DNA of 64,000 bases, taken from NCBI GenBank assembly GCA_012295275.1, contig CM022665.1, positions 16,799,476 through 16,863,475 on the forward strand. The letters run 5' to 3'. The notes beneath the pieces were generated by a model, which was not told the DNA's origin, did not search any database, and was given only the letters and a program-made list of their open reading frames with translations. This stretch comes from Chrysomallon squamiferum (taxonomy: Eukaryota > Mollusca > Gastropoda > Neomphalida > Peltospiridae). A program made the translations under genes and the position numbers. Shown here one piece after another: positions 13,389 through 25,400 of the stretch (position 1 is the first letter of the stretch; each line of letters starts with the position of its first letter).

Positions 13389-16300
13389 TTGGCTTGGAAG
13401 AAAGGTGCATATCATTTTAAGTGAAATTCAAAGAAAATAGTTAAATATTTGTATGTAGATTTATTCCTATATAAATAATGTGCCATTTTGTTCACATTTT
13501 AGAATATGTATATATGTCATATACTTCAGTAACATGAAATGAAACCACATTTGTAAATGCCATTTGTTGAAAAATGCTACAGACTTTTGTTGTTCCAACC
13601 CAACATAAACAGGAAACATTTTAAAGATCTTTTATATGATATACTGATATTTTCTCAGCTGTAATTATTGCAGTGAGCTTTTTAATTTTAATTGTTTGAA
13701 TATAATTTATATATCTTTACTAGCCATTCTTTGTATTATAGTTATTCTATAATATTAGTATCTATCACTTACTGTAATTTGTTTTAACAGATTTTTGCCA
13801 TGGTTTTTTTAAAATTCATTATTTGATGAAGAACAACTTAATATAATTTTTAGTGTTTAAATTTTATTGATATGACCATAAAATTCTTTAATTATATGAT
13901 TGTGTATCAAAGTATATTTAATAAAAATATTTATAAAATTTTGCCTTTGTTTTATGTTTCATGTATGATTTTCAAATTGTGACAATTATGTTTTTTATTT
14001 TAATATGACTGTTTATTCACTTAATGTTATTTGCAAATAACAATAAAATTAGATTTCTTGGAATAATTTCTAAAGCCAGTTTATCTAGTGGACATTAGCA
14101 ATTCTGTCATATCACTAGTTTTGTAACAACTCTTTTTTTTTTTTTTTTTTTTTTTTAATTTATACTTTTTTGCATTTTTAAAATGTGATTATGGCAGTAC
14201 CAAAAATGTCTTCATAATGGTAACCATGTTAGAAATTCTGGGGGAAATTGTGTTTGAGCATGCCATTTCCTTCTCATGAAGGTAGCATCATAAGTTAAAT
14301 TTATTTACTCAGTCTTGCTTTTTTAACATCCATTATCAAAGTTAAAATGTTTTTTGCCAAAATTTTATTTAAATTTTTTAAAAGGAACAGAAAAATTGCT
14401 TTTGTTTACATTACATCAAATTATAATTATTATGAAAGTGCTAGATGTATGTAATAATGGTTACTGTCTTAAGATATCACTTTCTCCTGCAAAGGTTAGA
14501 ATGATGAATTGCAGTAAGGCTCTGCTGAGGTGCATTCAACATTTGAACTGGTATTGATGAAGCTGATACTTAAGGCATAAACCAGTTATTTTTATAAAAA
14601 TTAAATGAAATTAACTGTTTTATTCCTCAACTCGCCACTCTCTCGATTCATGCATATTGATTTCATTGTCAGCTTCAAATACTATACATCAAAATAGTTC
14701 TTAAATAAGAATTTTTTAAATGAAAACCAATTTCAAAAGCTATCTTTTTAAGATCTGAAATTAGCGTTTAAACACTAAAAAGGTAATATATATACATAGT
14801 AATTTATCAAAGTAGATATAGTTCCATCTGCATAAGCTATATTGTATTTTATTATGTAGTGTTTGCAGGATAAAATAAAATATTAGATATTTATGGTGCA
14901 TTTGTCCCAGGTTTTCAGTCCATTTATCTGAAAAGCTTCAAAGTCTGATCTTTTTAAAGTGCTGAAAGTTTAGACATTACCAGCATCAAATAAAATCTAT
15001 ATCAGCATTTTCAACTTCTAAATTATTGGTGTAAAAGTAAAAGAAATCTCTGTGAATACACTTTTTAAAAAGATGTGCAATATTCACTCAGTGACTCACA
15101 GACACATACATGCACCCCCACACATTCAATTTATCATGTGTACTTAATATTAAAAGTAATGAATTAATACTAGTTTTTATCATGCAATTTAAAAACAAAA
15201 TGAAAAAAATTTAAATAAAAAAAATGTATAGACACATCTCCACAGAAAAAAAAGAAGTTTATTTTTCTCAGTTTTATTACAATTTAGCTTGAAAATAATT
15301 CATATAAACAAATCGCATATGCTATTATTAAGTGAGTATATGATGACACTAGTGGCAAACAAATCCAATTAAATGTGCAGGTAAATACACTGTATTAGAA
15401 CAATAAATGTTACAAATGTACAAAATTTTACATTTAAGTGTAAATAAGAAGTTTACTCAGTTTACAGGCACAGAAAATAAAAATCTATTATTATTGTATA
15501 AACAGTTATTTACATTCAAATTTCACTTAAGTTAGGACCTGAACCGATGTTAACAAAATACATAATTGTTGTGCATTTATGTCTGTCTATATATATATAT
15601 ATATATATAATCAGTATATATACGTGCAAACACACACACACACACACAAAGTATTTTGTTTTGAAAAAGAAACCTTTGCTAATAATAAAGTAAATTATAA
15701 AGACAATAAAAATTTCCTTGGGGAGATTACATACTATTATTATTACTACTATTTATTCATGTCACTGAGCTATACATCTGTTTTATTTTTCTCTCTCTCA
15801 AATAGTTCCATACTTCATTATCAATGAATGGTAGATACTAGGGGAAAATATTATATGTAAATATGTATGTATGTAGACACATGCACACGCACGCACACAC
15901 ACGCACACACACATTTGAAACAGTACAAAATATATTTGGTTATTTATTTTTCAAAGCAAACATTTAAGCTAAGTTGAATAATTATTTTTTGTAAACTGAC
16001 TGTCAGTTTCTGAAAAATGAATTGGCTACACTGAAACACATAGTATGGAAGATGTAACAAATTTCAGGTGTTTCATTCCAAGAAACTGAGGATAAAAGTG
16101 AAAACTGAAAAAATATCTCATAATTTTCATCTCTATTTACACAATGTACCAAAGTACACAAAAAGTCAAACAAAATGGCAAAACTATAAATTGTCCATGT
16201 TTAAAGTGAATAAAATATCAAAACTAATTATTATGTTAATTCTCTTCAGCTAAGTATAATTGTAACAATATTCTGTTCTTCAGCATTGTCACTTTGTTAT

Positions 16301-16727
16301 TGTTTTTTTTTAAATACTCTCCTCCATTATTTAATTATTTTTCCATTTTAAACTTGACAATTTAAGAAAAGAAACTGAAATACAGATACATCTAAAGTAT
16401 AATGTATCCTATTACCTTTCATAGTTGATTCTGACTTCAAAACAGTAGGTTAAAAATGGTGGCACGTTTCTATACATCATGTGACAGTATCAAATTTAAT
16501 GTCAACTCATTTCATCCTTATAATCTGTATTACTGGTGCAATGAAAGGAAGCAGACAGCATTAAAATTAAAATAATAACATTTGAAAAACTGCAACATTT
16601 TTCTGCTTTAAAATAGCTGAATTCCAGACCAATATCAAAATTCTGGAACAGTATCTAATGATTGTTTGACTAATTTGTTCAACTTCACAAAGCTATCTTC
16701 AGTGCAGCAAATCTAAATATATGGAGA
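12592..16727. other. Convergent intergenic region between TARBP1 and the zinc-finger gene
   Basis: AT-rich sequence without a credible coding frame. It holds simple repeats (ATCTAT near 13170-13210, AT at 13349-13387, T at about 14131-14156, AT/CA at 15588-15650, CA at 15885-15912). It probably includes the 3' UTRs of both convergent genes. Short open frames here are low-complexity and match nothing I recognise. Confidence 0.6.
13207..13563. repeat. Two direct copies of a roughly 145 bp segment flanking an AT microsatellite
   Basis: The segment at about 13210-13350 (starting AAGTGAAATTCACAAAAAAT) recurs at about 13420-13563 (starting AAGTGAAATTCAAAGAAAAT). Both continue through TAGATTTATTCC, CCATTTTGTTCAC and ACATGAAATGAAACCACAT in the same order. 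The copies are offset by about 213 bp and separated by an (AT)n tract of about 38 bp. This is either a local duplication or two copies of one dispersed repeat. Confidence 0.8.
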
Positions 16728-16975
16728 TGTTTTTCACAAGTGATGTGAAATCTTAATACAACTTAGGAATCAAAATTTAGATTTCAGAACAGTCCAGTCA
16801 TCTGTAACTGACAATTTTCACACATGGTGTGAAATTTTAATACAACTTATGAATCATAATTTAGACTTTCAGAACAGTCCAATCATCTGTGACTATTTTC
16901 ACACACAGTGTGAAATCTTAATACAACTTATAGATCAAAACTTCTGAGAAGTTTAATCGTCTATAACTGATTCTA
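16728..16975 (-). repeat. Tandem repeat, about 81-84 bp unit, spanning the zinc-finger gene stop codon and 3' UTR
   Basis: The word TAATACAACTTA recurs at 16754, 16838 and 16919 (spacing 84 and 81). Each unit also contains a hairpin with arms TTTCACAC/GTGTGAAA and a 3-base loop (best at the two middle copies), plus a segment like TCAGTTACAGATGA. That last segment aligns to the final codons and stop of the adjacent gene, so the first repeat unit begins inside the reading frame. Confidence 0.8.
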
Positions 16976-19937
16976 TTTTGACAACAGTTTGAGGTTCTGA
17001 AAGAGCTGAATTATCCAACTCTATAACCTCTGTCTTTATGTCAGTAAGAGCATGAAGTACTTTGGCTGCCTCATTTTGCAACACCTTTGTGTTTATGTCA
17101 GCCTTTGTTTCAGAAGCCGCAGGATTGTCCATGACCACCACAGTAATAACATTATCTTCTAAGCCTTGTTCCTGTTTCAAAACCTGCAGCGTTACTTGGT
17201 TGCCACTATTTTCCACACCATCAAGCTGAAATGTTTCAACTATGCCACTGTTCTCGACAACATTGGCAGTCACCACCTCTTTTGGAACCGAGTCAGACTG
17301 TTCTGGAAGCTGTTGTTTCAGCCCTGGTTCATGTTTCATCTTTATGGCTGTATTTTCCCCTTCAATGTTGCTGTGTACGCTTTCAAGATGTGCTTTCAAA
17401 GTTTTCTTCTTGAAGAATCGTTTACTGCAGAAGTTGCACACTTGGCTCCTTTCTGGCTCTGGTTCTCCAGTGTGTTTACGGATGTGTTTCTTCATGACAT
17501 TCATGTCATTAAAATCCTCCTCACAGAAGGGACATTTCAAAGGGACTTCACCATTTTCAGAATGCACTTTCATGTGAGCTAAGGCATTTGTGAAGTATGT
17601 GAATTCCTGCTGACATTCTCCACACTGGTACTTCTGTTCAGCAATGTCTGGCATGTAGTCCTTCGTGTTTCCCTGTGCCATTAGAACAGCTCTTCGAGTC
17701 TCGGGGTGTCTTTTGAAGTGTTTCACCAGATGACCTTTTGAAGAAAAGGTTTTGTTGCAAATGCCACACGTTTCTCTTGAAACCTTTTCGTGAGTGCATC
17801 GGTTGTGGCGGGTCAAAGCACTTTTATCTGCAAACTTTAGCTCACAAAGCTCACATTGGTAGGGTTTCTCACCTGTGTGGGTTCGATAGTGCATCATGAA
17901 GTGCCAGGAGGAAATGAATTTTTTCCCACATCTGTCACATTCCCGGCTCGTTTCATTTTCATGTTGCTTAAAGTGACGTTTGAGCTGAACTGGAAATGCA
18001 AAAGTTTTGTCGCAGAGTTTGCACTTGAGATATTTCTTCTGTTCTTGTCCCAGGTGGATTTGCTTCATATGTCTTTCTGCATTCTTTTGAACATTGAATT
18101 GTCGAAAACAGATCCCACATTGATACAGAGTTTTCTCCCCTGGATCAGGATGCAGTGTCTTCTTGTGAACTTTTAAATGAGCATTCTGAGTAAATGATCT
18201 CTGACACACATCACATTTATATGCTCGAACAGATGAATGGACAGTCTTTTTGTGTTTCAGAAGATTTGATGGATGTGCAAAGCCTTTCCCACATATGTTG
18301 CACTTATTCTTGACATCATGTTCTTTTGTATCCCCATTCTTGCTCTTCAGTGAATAGCTGTGTACTGAATCTTGCTGCAGAACATTATCTACATTTAAAA
18401 CATTCAATGAAATGTCATCCACTGATGATTCTGATTCATTTGGTGAAAGCCTAACCACTGGTAAAGAAGGTGACAAGGGCTGTTGTGTTCGATATTTTCT
18501 TACTTTATGCTCAGTAGACTTTGGAGTTGATTTTTTTATACTCTGAACAAGTTTAACAACATCTTCAGCTGTCTGAACATTATTTTCTACTCTGCCATGT
18601 GTTTTTAAATGAGAATTCAATCTAAGCATATTCACAAAACGACTTGGGCATTTACTGCACTTGTATAGTTTTTCATGCGAGTTCATGTGCCTTTTTAAGT
18701 GAGTGTTATCGTAAAATGACTTTCCACATAGATTGCATGGAAATGGACGTTCCCCTGTGTGCTGTCGTGAGTGAATCATCATGGAAAACTTTGTGGTAAA
18801 TGACTTCTTGCATATCTGACATGTAAAGGGCTTTTTTCCAGAATGGGAAAACTCATGACGTTTCAGATGAGATGAGAGAGAAAAGGCTTTTCCGCACTGG
18901 TTACATTTATAAGCTTTTATCCCCGAGTGAATAACCATGTGAGTTTGTATGTTAGATTTGGATGAGAATTTTTTAGCACAGTAAGGACACTGGAAGAGTT
19001 TCCTGTAGACATATTGCCCTGTGTGAAGTTCCATGTGCACTTTGAGGTGGGCAATTTGTGTGAAGCGTCGATGACAGATATCACAGCCAAATGGTTTCTC
19101 TCCAGTGTGAAGGTAACTGTGTCGTATTAACTTGGAAGCAGAGACAAAAGTCTTGAAACAAACCTGACAAGTATTACTAATCTTTTTTGAGTTCTTTACA
19201 GTTTCTAAATTAATGGAACTGACTGTATTCTTCAGGTGGCTTGCTGAAGTTCCTTCGTCTGCTTTGATGGCTGATGTAGTAGCTTCCTCTTCTTGAGACC
19301 GAGAACTAGATGCCACTGACTGTTCCCCAGCTGGATTACTCTGGAGTAAACTTTCATCAGTCTGGGTCATTATGGCTCTAAGTTCTCGGAAGTGTGGCTT
19401 GGGATTGTGAGTGCTCATGTGCTGCTTCAGTTCCTCAACAGATGAGAAATTTCTACTGCATATAACACATTTACTATTCTCAGCACTCGAATCCAAATCC
19501 TGTGGAACATAGAGAACCTGTAAGATCTGTGTGCCATCAGCAATTTCTTTCCAATCATTCATGCTTATTTCACACACCTCAAAATTTTGATTAGCTTCAA
19601 TATTACTTGTTTCTCCTTTTGTCTGTGCATCTTCATCAATATTTTTAATCTGAATGTATCGAACAATATGCTGGATTTCTCCGTCTGCTGTCTTTACTTC
19701 GTAAGTGGAAGAAAGATTATTTTCCTCAGGTTCCATTTGAACAAGCTCTTCTTTAATGACAATGTCCGTTGTTCCTGGTTCCAGGAGCAAGACATTGTCT
19801 GGAGGTAATGTTTCAGAGACAACATTAGTCTTCACATCAACCTTACTATTTCCTGCATCTTCTGTCACCAAGACACCACTTTCTTTGGTAGAAGAATGAC
19901 TGTTTAAAATATCAACTGCATTACAGAGTGTTTCCAT
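16953..19937 (-). CDS. C2H2 zinc-finger protein with 18 fingers
   Basis: The 994 aa protein has one coding exon. It contains 18 fingers of the C-x2-C-x12-H-x3/4-H type: one alone at residues 157-177, seven at about 257-447, six at about 548-716 and four at about 724-855. Several have TGEKP-type linkers, typical of sequence-specific DNA binding. The flanks are acidic and finger-free, with psi-K-x-E SUMO-type sites (IKEE near residue 61; IKTE and VKIE near the C terminus). It is probably a nuclear transcription regulator. The ATG at 19937 sits 8 bases after a good acceptor (TTCATTTTTCAG on the - strand), so a 5' UTR exon lies upstream, probably ending at 21671. I cannot assign an orthologue; the fingers resemble many animal ZNF proteins. 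Confidence 0.93.
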   Translation of the reverse strand: METLCNAVDILNSHSSTKESGVLVTEDAGNSKVDVKTNVVSETLPPDNVLLLEPGTTDIVIKEELVQMEPEENNLSSTYEVKTADGEIQHIVRYIQIKNIDEDAQTKGETSNIEANQNFEVCEISMNDWKEIADGTQILQVLYVPQDLDSSAENSKCVICSRNFSSVEELKQHMSTHNPKPHFRELRAIMTQTDESLLQSNPAGEQSVASSSRSQEEEATTSAIKADEGTSASHLKNTVSSINLETVKNSKKISNTCQVCFKTFVSASKLIRHSYLHTGEKPFGCDICHRRFTQIAHLKVHMELHTGQYVYRKLFQCPYCAKKFSSKSNIQTHMVIHSGIKAYKCNQCGKAFSLSSHLKRHEFSHSGKKPFTCQICKKSFTTKFSMMIHSRQHTGERPFPCNLCGKSFYDNTHLKRHMNSHEKLYKCSKCPSRFVNMLRLNSHLKTHGRVENNVQTAEDVVKLVQSIKKSTPKSTEHKVRKYRTQQPLSPSLPVVRLSPNESESSVDDISLNVLNVDNVLQQDSVHSYSLKSKNGDTKEHDVKNKCNICGKGFAHPSNLLKHKKTVHSSVRAYKCDVCQRSFTQNAHLKVHKKTLHPDPGEKTLYQCGICFRQFNVQKNAERHMKQIHLGQEQKKYLKCKLCDKTFAFPVQLKRHFKQHENETSRECDRCGKKFISSWHFMMHYRTHTGEKPYQCELCELKFADKSALTRHNRCTHEKVSRETCGICNKTFSSKGHLVKHFKRHPETRRAVLMAQGNTKDYMPDIAEQKYQCGECQQEFTYFTNALAHMKVHSENGEVPLKCPFCEEDFNDMNVMKKHIRKHTGEPEPERSQVCNFCSKRFFKKKTLKAHLESVHSNIEGENTAIKMKHEPGLKQQLPEQSDSVPKEVVTANVVENSGIVETFQLDGVENSGNQVTLQVLKQEQGLEDNVITVVVMDNPAASETKADINTKVLQNEAAKVLHALTDIKTEVIELDNSALSEPQTVVKIESVIDD

Positions 19938-21670
19938 TTTGCAGGCTGAAAAATGAAATAAAATATTCCATTTAATATTCCACTAGGCTTCTGATTCAAA
20001 AACAGTACATTTAATTTTTATAAGATATTGTTTTGCTACCAAGTTTTAAATATTACTCTGATTTAATGATATTTACATCAGTGAAAAACAAATATTTTGT
20101 AACCACACCATTTCCGTTTTTTATGTAGGTAGACAATTTTTTGCTTTTTCATTTTATATGTTGAATGACAGTGTATGAAGATGATATCTAACCCTAGTAT
20201 TCAGGAGGCTCGACAGGAGTGTACAGTAAACTACAAATTTACACAAGAAAACATTAAAATTGTTATTTGTTTGAACAAATGTTAATGGACATTTCTCAGG
20301 TTAGGCAGGGACTCTAAACAAGTACTGTTTTTAAATGGACCAAGGTTTATTACAATTCTCAATAAAAAGATTTTCATATGATGATACTCATGGCATATGT
20401 AAGCTGAAAGTCACCTGACTTTTGGAGTGCATTTCGCACTCATTCTCATTTCTGTTTCATCGTTATATTTACATATTTATCATGACTCAGTATATATGTG
20501 TGGTCTTCTCAGTGAATGATGTGACCAGAGATTACCAGTGCTGCCAATGTCTGAATATTTAGATTGTTTGCTTGTTTAATTTAATAATTATTTGGCATAG
20601 TATTCCAGTTTTAGATAATATTTTGTTTTCTGATAAAGATGTTGATTATGAAGACAATTTTTAGCAAGTTGGATTTTTATGATTTTTTTTCTATCTAATC
20701 AACACAGGCAAGACATAAGGGAAATTAGCACTAATTAACTGATACAATTTGTTTTTTATTCAAAACTGAATGTTAGTAAAATGCTTGAAAATGGAAAGCC
20801 CTCTCCAATTCACCAATCTTGAAAAATGATATTTTTGTATACTGGTTTAATTTCTATTGAGTTTTTGAAAAGTATTTAAAGGTGCAAGATACATTTGAGC
20901 TAATTTAGTGCAGTTAATCAATTAATTAAAATTCATGAATATTAGCAACATGCTTAAAAATAGCTCTAGAACTCATCAAAAGCTTTATTTCGATATATAA
21001 TACATGAATACTGGTTTGAAACAATATGAAATATTCAGTGTTAATCTTGCCAAACGGTTGAAATGAATCACAATTTTGTCACAGATTCAGTAGAAAAAAT
21101 ACCAGCCAATTTTATTCAGATAAAAATTTGTAACTTTCTTAATATAAGTGTTATCAAAGATATCTTGGTCTCATTTTAATTTTTTATTTTTTGCTGAACT
21201 TTCTGATGATATATAATTTTATAAGAAAATAACATTTTAAAAATATTTTGTCACATACCTATGAATTTAGTTTATGAATGACTATATTATAGTATATAGT
21301 ATATGATCATTATATTTGAAAATGTATTTCATGCAAGAATGTCAAGGTGACACTTCTGTTAATTAGTAAATGTATATTTTAATATTACTGATACATTTAA
21401 TTTCGTAAGAAATGTAAAAGTTTAGATTAAATATTAAATGTATAAATAAAGATGGAGATAGATGTAAGGTATAAATTGCTAGCAGACTAAAACTATAATA
21501 CATAGTCTCGGTGAAACTGTCTTAATCTATTGCAAATGGCGGCTAGAGCACGCGAGGTTGATAACCTCGACTTATAAATGTGTTCATTAAACCCTATTTT
21601 TATATCCTGCTTGTCATAATTTTTTAACAGTAATAAGAAATATTAAATGTGTTAAGCATACAAATACTAC
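19938..21670 (-). other. Probable 5' UTR intron of the zinc-finger gene
   Basis: It runs between the acceptor just upstream of the zinc-finger ATG and a candidate donor (GCAG|GTAGTA on the - strand) at 21671. The sequence is AT-rich with no coding frame. A tRNA-like relic near 21525-21600 is described separately. Confidence 0.5.
21525..21600 (+). pseudogene. Degenerate tRNA-like sequence, Ile(GAT)-like anticodon arm
   Basis: CGAGG-TTGATAA-CCTCG at 21553-21569 folds into a 5 bp stem with a 7-base loop whose central triplet is GAT. It is preceded by GGCTAGAGCA, which resembles a tRNA D-arm/A-box end, and followed by GTTCATTAAACCC, a poor B-box. No acceptor stem is evident. It is either a decayed tRNA or tRNA-derived repeat, or a chance hairpin. 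Confidence 0.3.
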
Positions 21671-21848
21671 CTGCTTTATAAAATTCTCTGTTGTGTTTAT
21701 TTGTTCTGTTATATATTCAACAAATGACTGTGCTGAAGAGACAAAACAACTTCCGAGAAGATAACTCGAAAATGTTAAAGCATCTTTAACTTCCGATGTG
21801 GAATTCCGCGTGTCTCATTCGAAGAAGAATCACACATTATAAAATATG
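21671..21848. promoter_or_regulatory. Divergent promoter for the zinc-finger gene (-) and FCF1 (+)
   Basis: The two genes diverge from this interval. It holds two ACTTCCG motifs at 21749-21755 and 21789-21795 (ETS/GABP-type cores, common in animal housekeeping promoters), a CpG-containing patch (GGAATTCCGCG) and no TATA box. The candidate - strand 5' UTR exon ends at 21671, and the + strand FCF1 ATG is at 21846-21848. The transcription starts themselves cannot be read from sequence. Confidence 0.55.
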
Positions 21849-22416
21849 GTATGAAACCCCCACCAACAGAACTATATATTATTTACGGTATTGCAGAAAT
21901 TAATATCAACGGTCATTTATGACACTATGCAGTATGCTGATATTTCAAATTTATTATAGATTTATTAGTAAAAACGATGGGTTTTTTGTTTGTTGTTTGT
22001 TGTTTTCTAGTTAATAAGTTACTAGTTACTAAGTTAGGCTTTAATTCGACTTTAAGATTAAAAGTGTTCGAGTTAAATATTTATTGTAAATTAATAATTG
22101 TAATTTTATTTCTTGGTAGCTTTAAAAATTTATATTTCAGGGAAAGTCAAAGCAGGCTAGAAAATTTGCTACCATGAAAAGAATGATCAGTTTAACTGAT
22201 TCAAGAATGTAAGTATTTTGGCTTTGTCTAACTCTAAGTTCTAACTAATTTTAATTTTTTTTTTTAATGTTTAAAAATTTATTTGTGATTGTATAAGGCC
22301 TGTGACTACGAGTAGTATGCTTATTCTAAGTCTATTTAGGATTATTGACACAATCTTGTTTTTTATTTTTTATTTTTATTTATTTTTTTATTTTTTTATT
22401 TATTTATTTATTTTTT

Positions 22417-22454
<38 letters not shown>

Positions 22455-25400
22455 AATCAATTTTAAAAAACAACAACAAGAAGAAAAGAGTAAATTAAAG
22501 TTATATTACTTAACCAAGAATGAAAATTAATTAGTAGATTGGTAAATACTAGATATTAACTTACCATACAGGAAAAATCCATACAGTGCTATAATTTATT
22601 ACTAGTGTAGATATAATTCATTAATTGTGGTAGTACATGCACATAAAAGTTCTGTTTGCTGATTGGCAGCAAATAATATATGATCATCCCCATTTCTTCA
22701 AAAAAAAAAAAAAATTAAGTTCCAAAGAAGATGTCTGATTTTATTTTTCCTCAATTTTATTGACTGCAAGAATAACTTTGGCTAAAATTTCCAGTTTTGT
22801 AATACAATACATAGTGATATAAATAGTGGTGATCTGATGAAGTGTTCTCGTGCCTTTATTTCTTTAAATTAAGTACATTACTGTTAAGTTTTTTCTTTTT
22901 ATACTGCTGTGTAAGATAATAATGATTGTAGTTTTGTAGTTACACTAAATAACACCCAAGTCAAAGAATAATATAGACATTTAGTTTCCTCCTTTCAATT
23001 CATGATCAGCAACAGAAGTCTTAAATTAATCATACTTGGTAAAAATGCATAACTATATATGAAATGTGTTCCTGGCGAGTACACTTTAAAATTAATTAGA
23101 ATGAGGTAAGTAAATTTGTTGCATTATCATCATGGTATTACAGATCCATTTATGATTATAATTTTTTGATTAACATCGCTAAGCTCTCTCAGTATGTTTC
23201 CAATTTATCTAGTTATTGAAAGGGAGGGGCAGGCACATTCCTGATAGGAGTTGCCCCATGCATGGCTAATTCTTTTTTTATAACTAAATTTATAATTATT
23301 ACATTTGTTATAAATTTTTATACGTTTCAAACAATTTTTATTGTTTTATTATTTAAAATATCTGGATAATTATTTCATTAACAACATTATGATAAATGTG
23401 TATTATGATTTATTTATCTTTTTTCTGATGATGTATCACTATTATTGTTTTATTTCATTAATTTTTTTTTAAAAACACCAGCAAAGCTAAGGATAGAGAA
23501 AAGCCGAAAAAGAAAAGAAAGAGGAAGCCAAACCCACAAAATCTAACTATTCGAGAAATGTAAGTTGCTTGATTCATTGCAAAATATGTATGTAAATTTT
23601 ATTTTCTGATATTCTGGGTTAAAATTTAAATGTATGTATCAGAGTCGGGAGTAATGTAAATTTGAACATTTATATGAAAAAAACACAAAGATTTGGTAAA
23701 TTTTATTTTTCAAAGTTTAAGAACTTAAGTTATATTCTTGAATTTGCTGTCAGCTCAGTGATATGCCTGATTTGAAAACTGCTGATCCTGATGAAATTTT
23801 CTGAATTCACAATGATTGTGAGGAAAGAGTGAAAAATACAAAACCAGAGCAAAAAATCTTACAAGGTAAAATACAGGCCCTCAGTTTATGTTTAAACATA
23901 CATTTGTTGATCTTACCCCAAAACAGTACTAGTATAAGTCATAACTATGAATCTGTGTAAGTATACAAGTTTAGATTTTTGAACATGAAAAAGACCTTAA
24001 ATTTGATCATTCTGAGTACAGACAGGTACCTAATATTCTGTTTGTATTGTCATTTGTTCACAGCCCTCAGAGATCTTCAGCTTTATTCTTTCATTACAAC
24101 ACTCAGCTGGGACCTCCATATCATGTTTTACTTGATACCAACTTCATCAACTTTTCCATAAAGAACAAACTTGATATCATCACAGCAATGATGGACTGCC
24201 TGTACGCCAAGAGTAAGTGATGTTTATTTGTGTCAACTGTCACTAATCCAGCATTGCTGGGAACTGCAGGATGCCATATTAGTGATTTTACCGGATATGT
24301 TGGGTTCAAATGCACTTAATTCTACAACTCACCACTTCATCCTAATTTTTAAATACCACAAATTTTGCTGTTGATTTTTTTTTTTTTTTTTTTTTCACAA
24401 CAATGTACTGTGTTTGCATTTTACACAATGAGAAGCTTTTCCTTTATTCATTGAAACTATGGTTAAAGTTAGCAGATTATAACAATAGATGGAGAAAAAC
24501 AAATTGCAATGGTTTACAAATGACGCCAACAATATTTATACAACAAAAAGCACCATTAAAGATTAGCAACATTTTCACATTGTAAGGTTGAAAATTTGAA
24601 ATCACAGAGTATTGATGGAACCAGGTTAGTGAATGCCAGATCACTGTTGGTTGACCTGTAAGATTTTTTTTTTATTAATTACTATATTTTATAACTAAAA
24701 ATCTGTAAACAGATTAACCTTTTTGAATTTCTATGATTAGTAAAGGCTGAACTCTAAAAATATAAAACAGTGAGTAACACTAAATGAATTTTGACTCTTC
24801 CTTAAAACTTCAATATATTTAGTATTAAAAAATGTGTACTTCTTTCTTTTACATTTAGCAATACCATATATAACTGATTGTGTAATGGCAGAAATAGAAA
24901 AACTTGGAAGTAAATACAGGGTTGCTCTTAGGTAAGTGTTGATAATCATAAAAGAAAGTACAAACAATACATGGGTATTTATTTTATTGAAAATTTTTAT
25001 TTTTTCTGGCTGTCATTGTAATATGAATCTTTTTCTTTTTTTTCATATTTTATTTTCTTTTCATCTATATTTTATTTACATTATTTATGTTCTTGTTTTT
25101 AATTTAATTTAATTTTATTTTTTTAGATCTTGTTTACAAGTTTTTTGCTTCTTTTTAAAAATAAAAAAATCTGATATGACAGTGGGTAACAAAATAACTT
25201 TTTCTTGAAAAATCTGATAAAGCAGGCTGCTGTATCATTAATTTGTAACAGGATGTAACTTATATTTAAATTATACATAATCTTTTTTTCAGAATTGCTA
25301 AGGATCCCAGATTTGTACGACTACCTTGTCTGCACAAAGGAACCTATGCTGATGACTGTTTAGTTCAGCGAGTGACTCAGGTAAAAACAAAATTTATGAA

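Noticed and set aside
17166-18176. Several + strand frames opposite the zinc-finger gene
   Set aside because: Antisense shadows of a strongly conserved coding exon.
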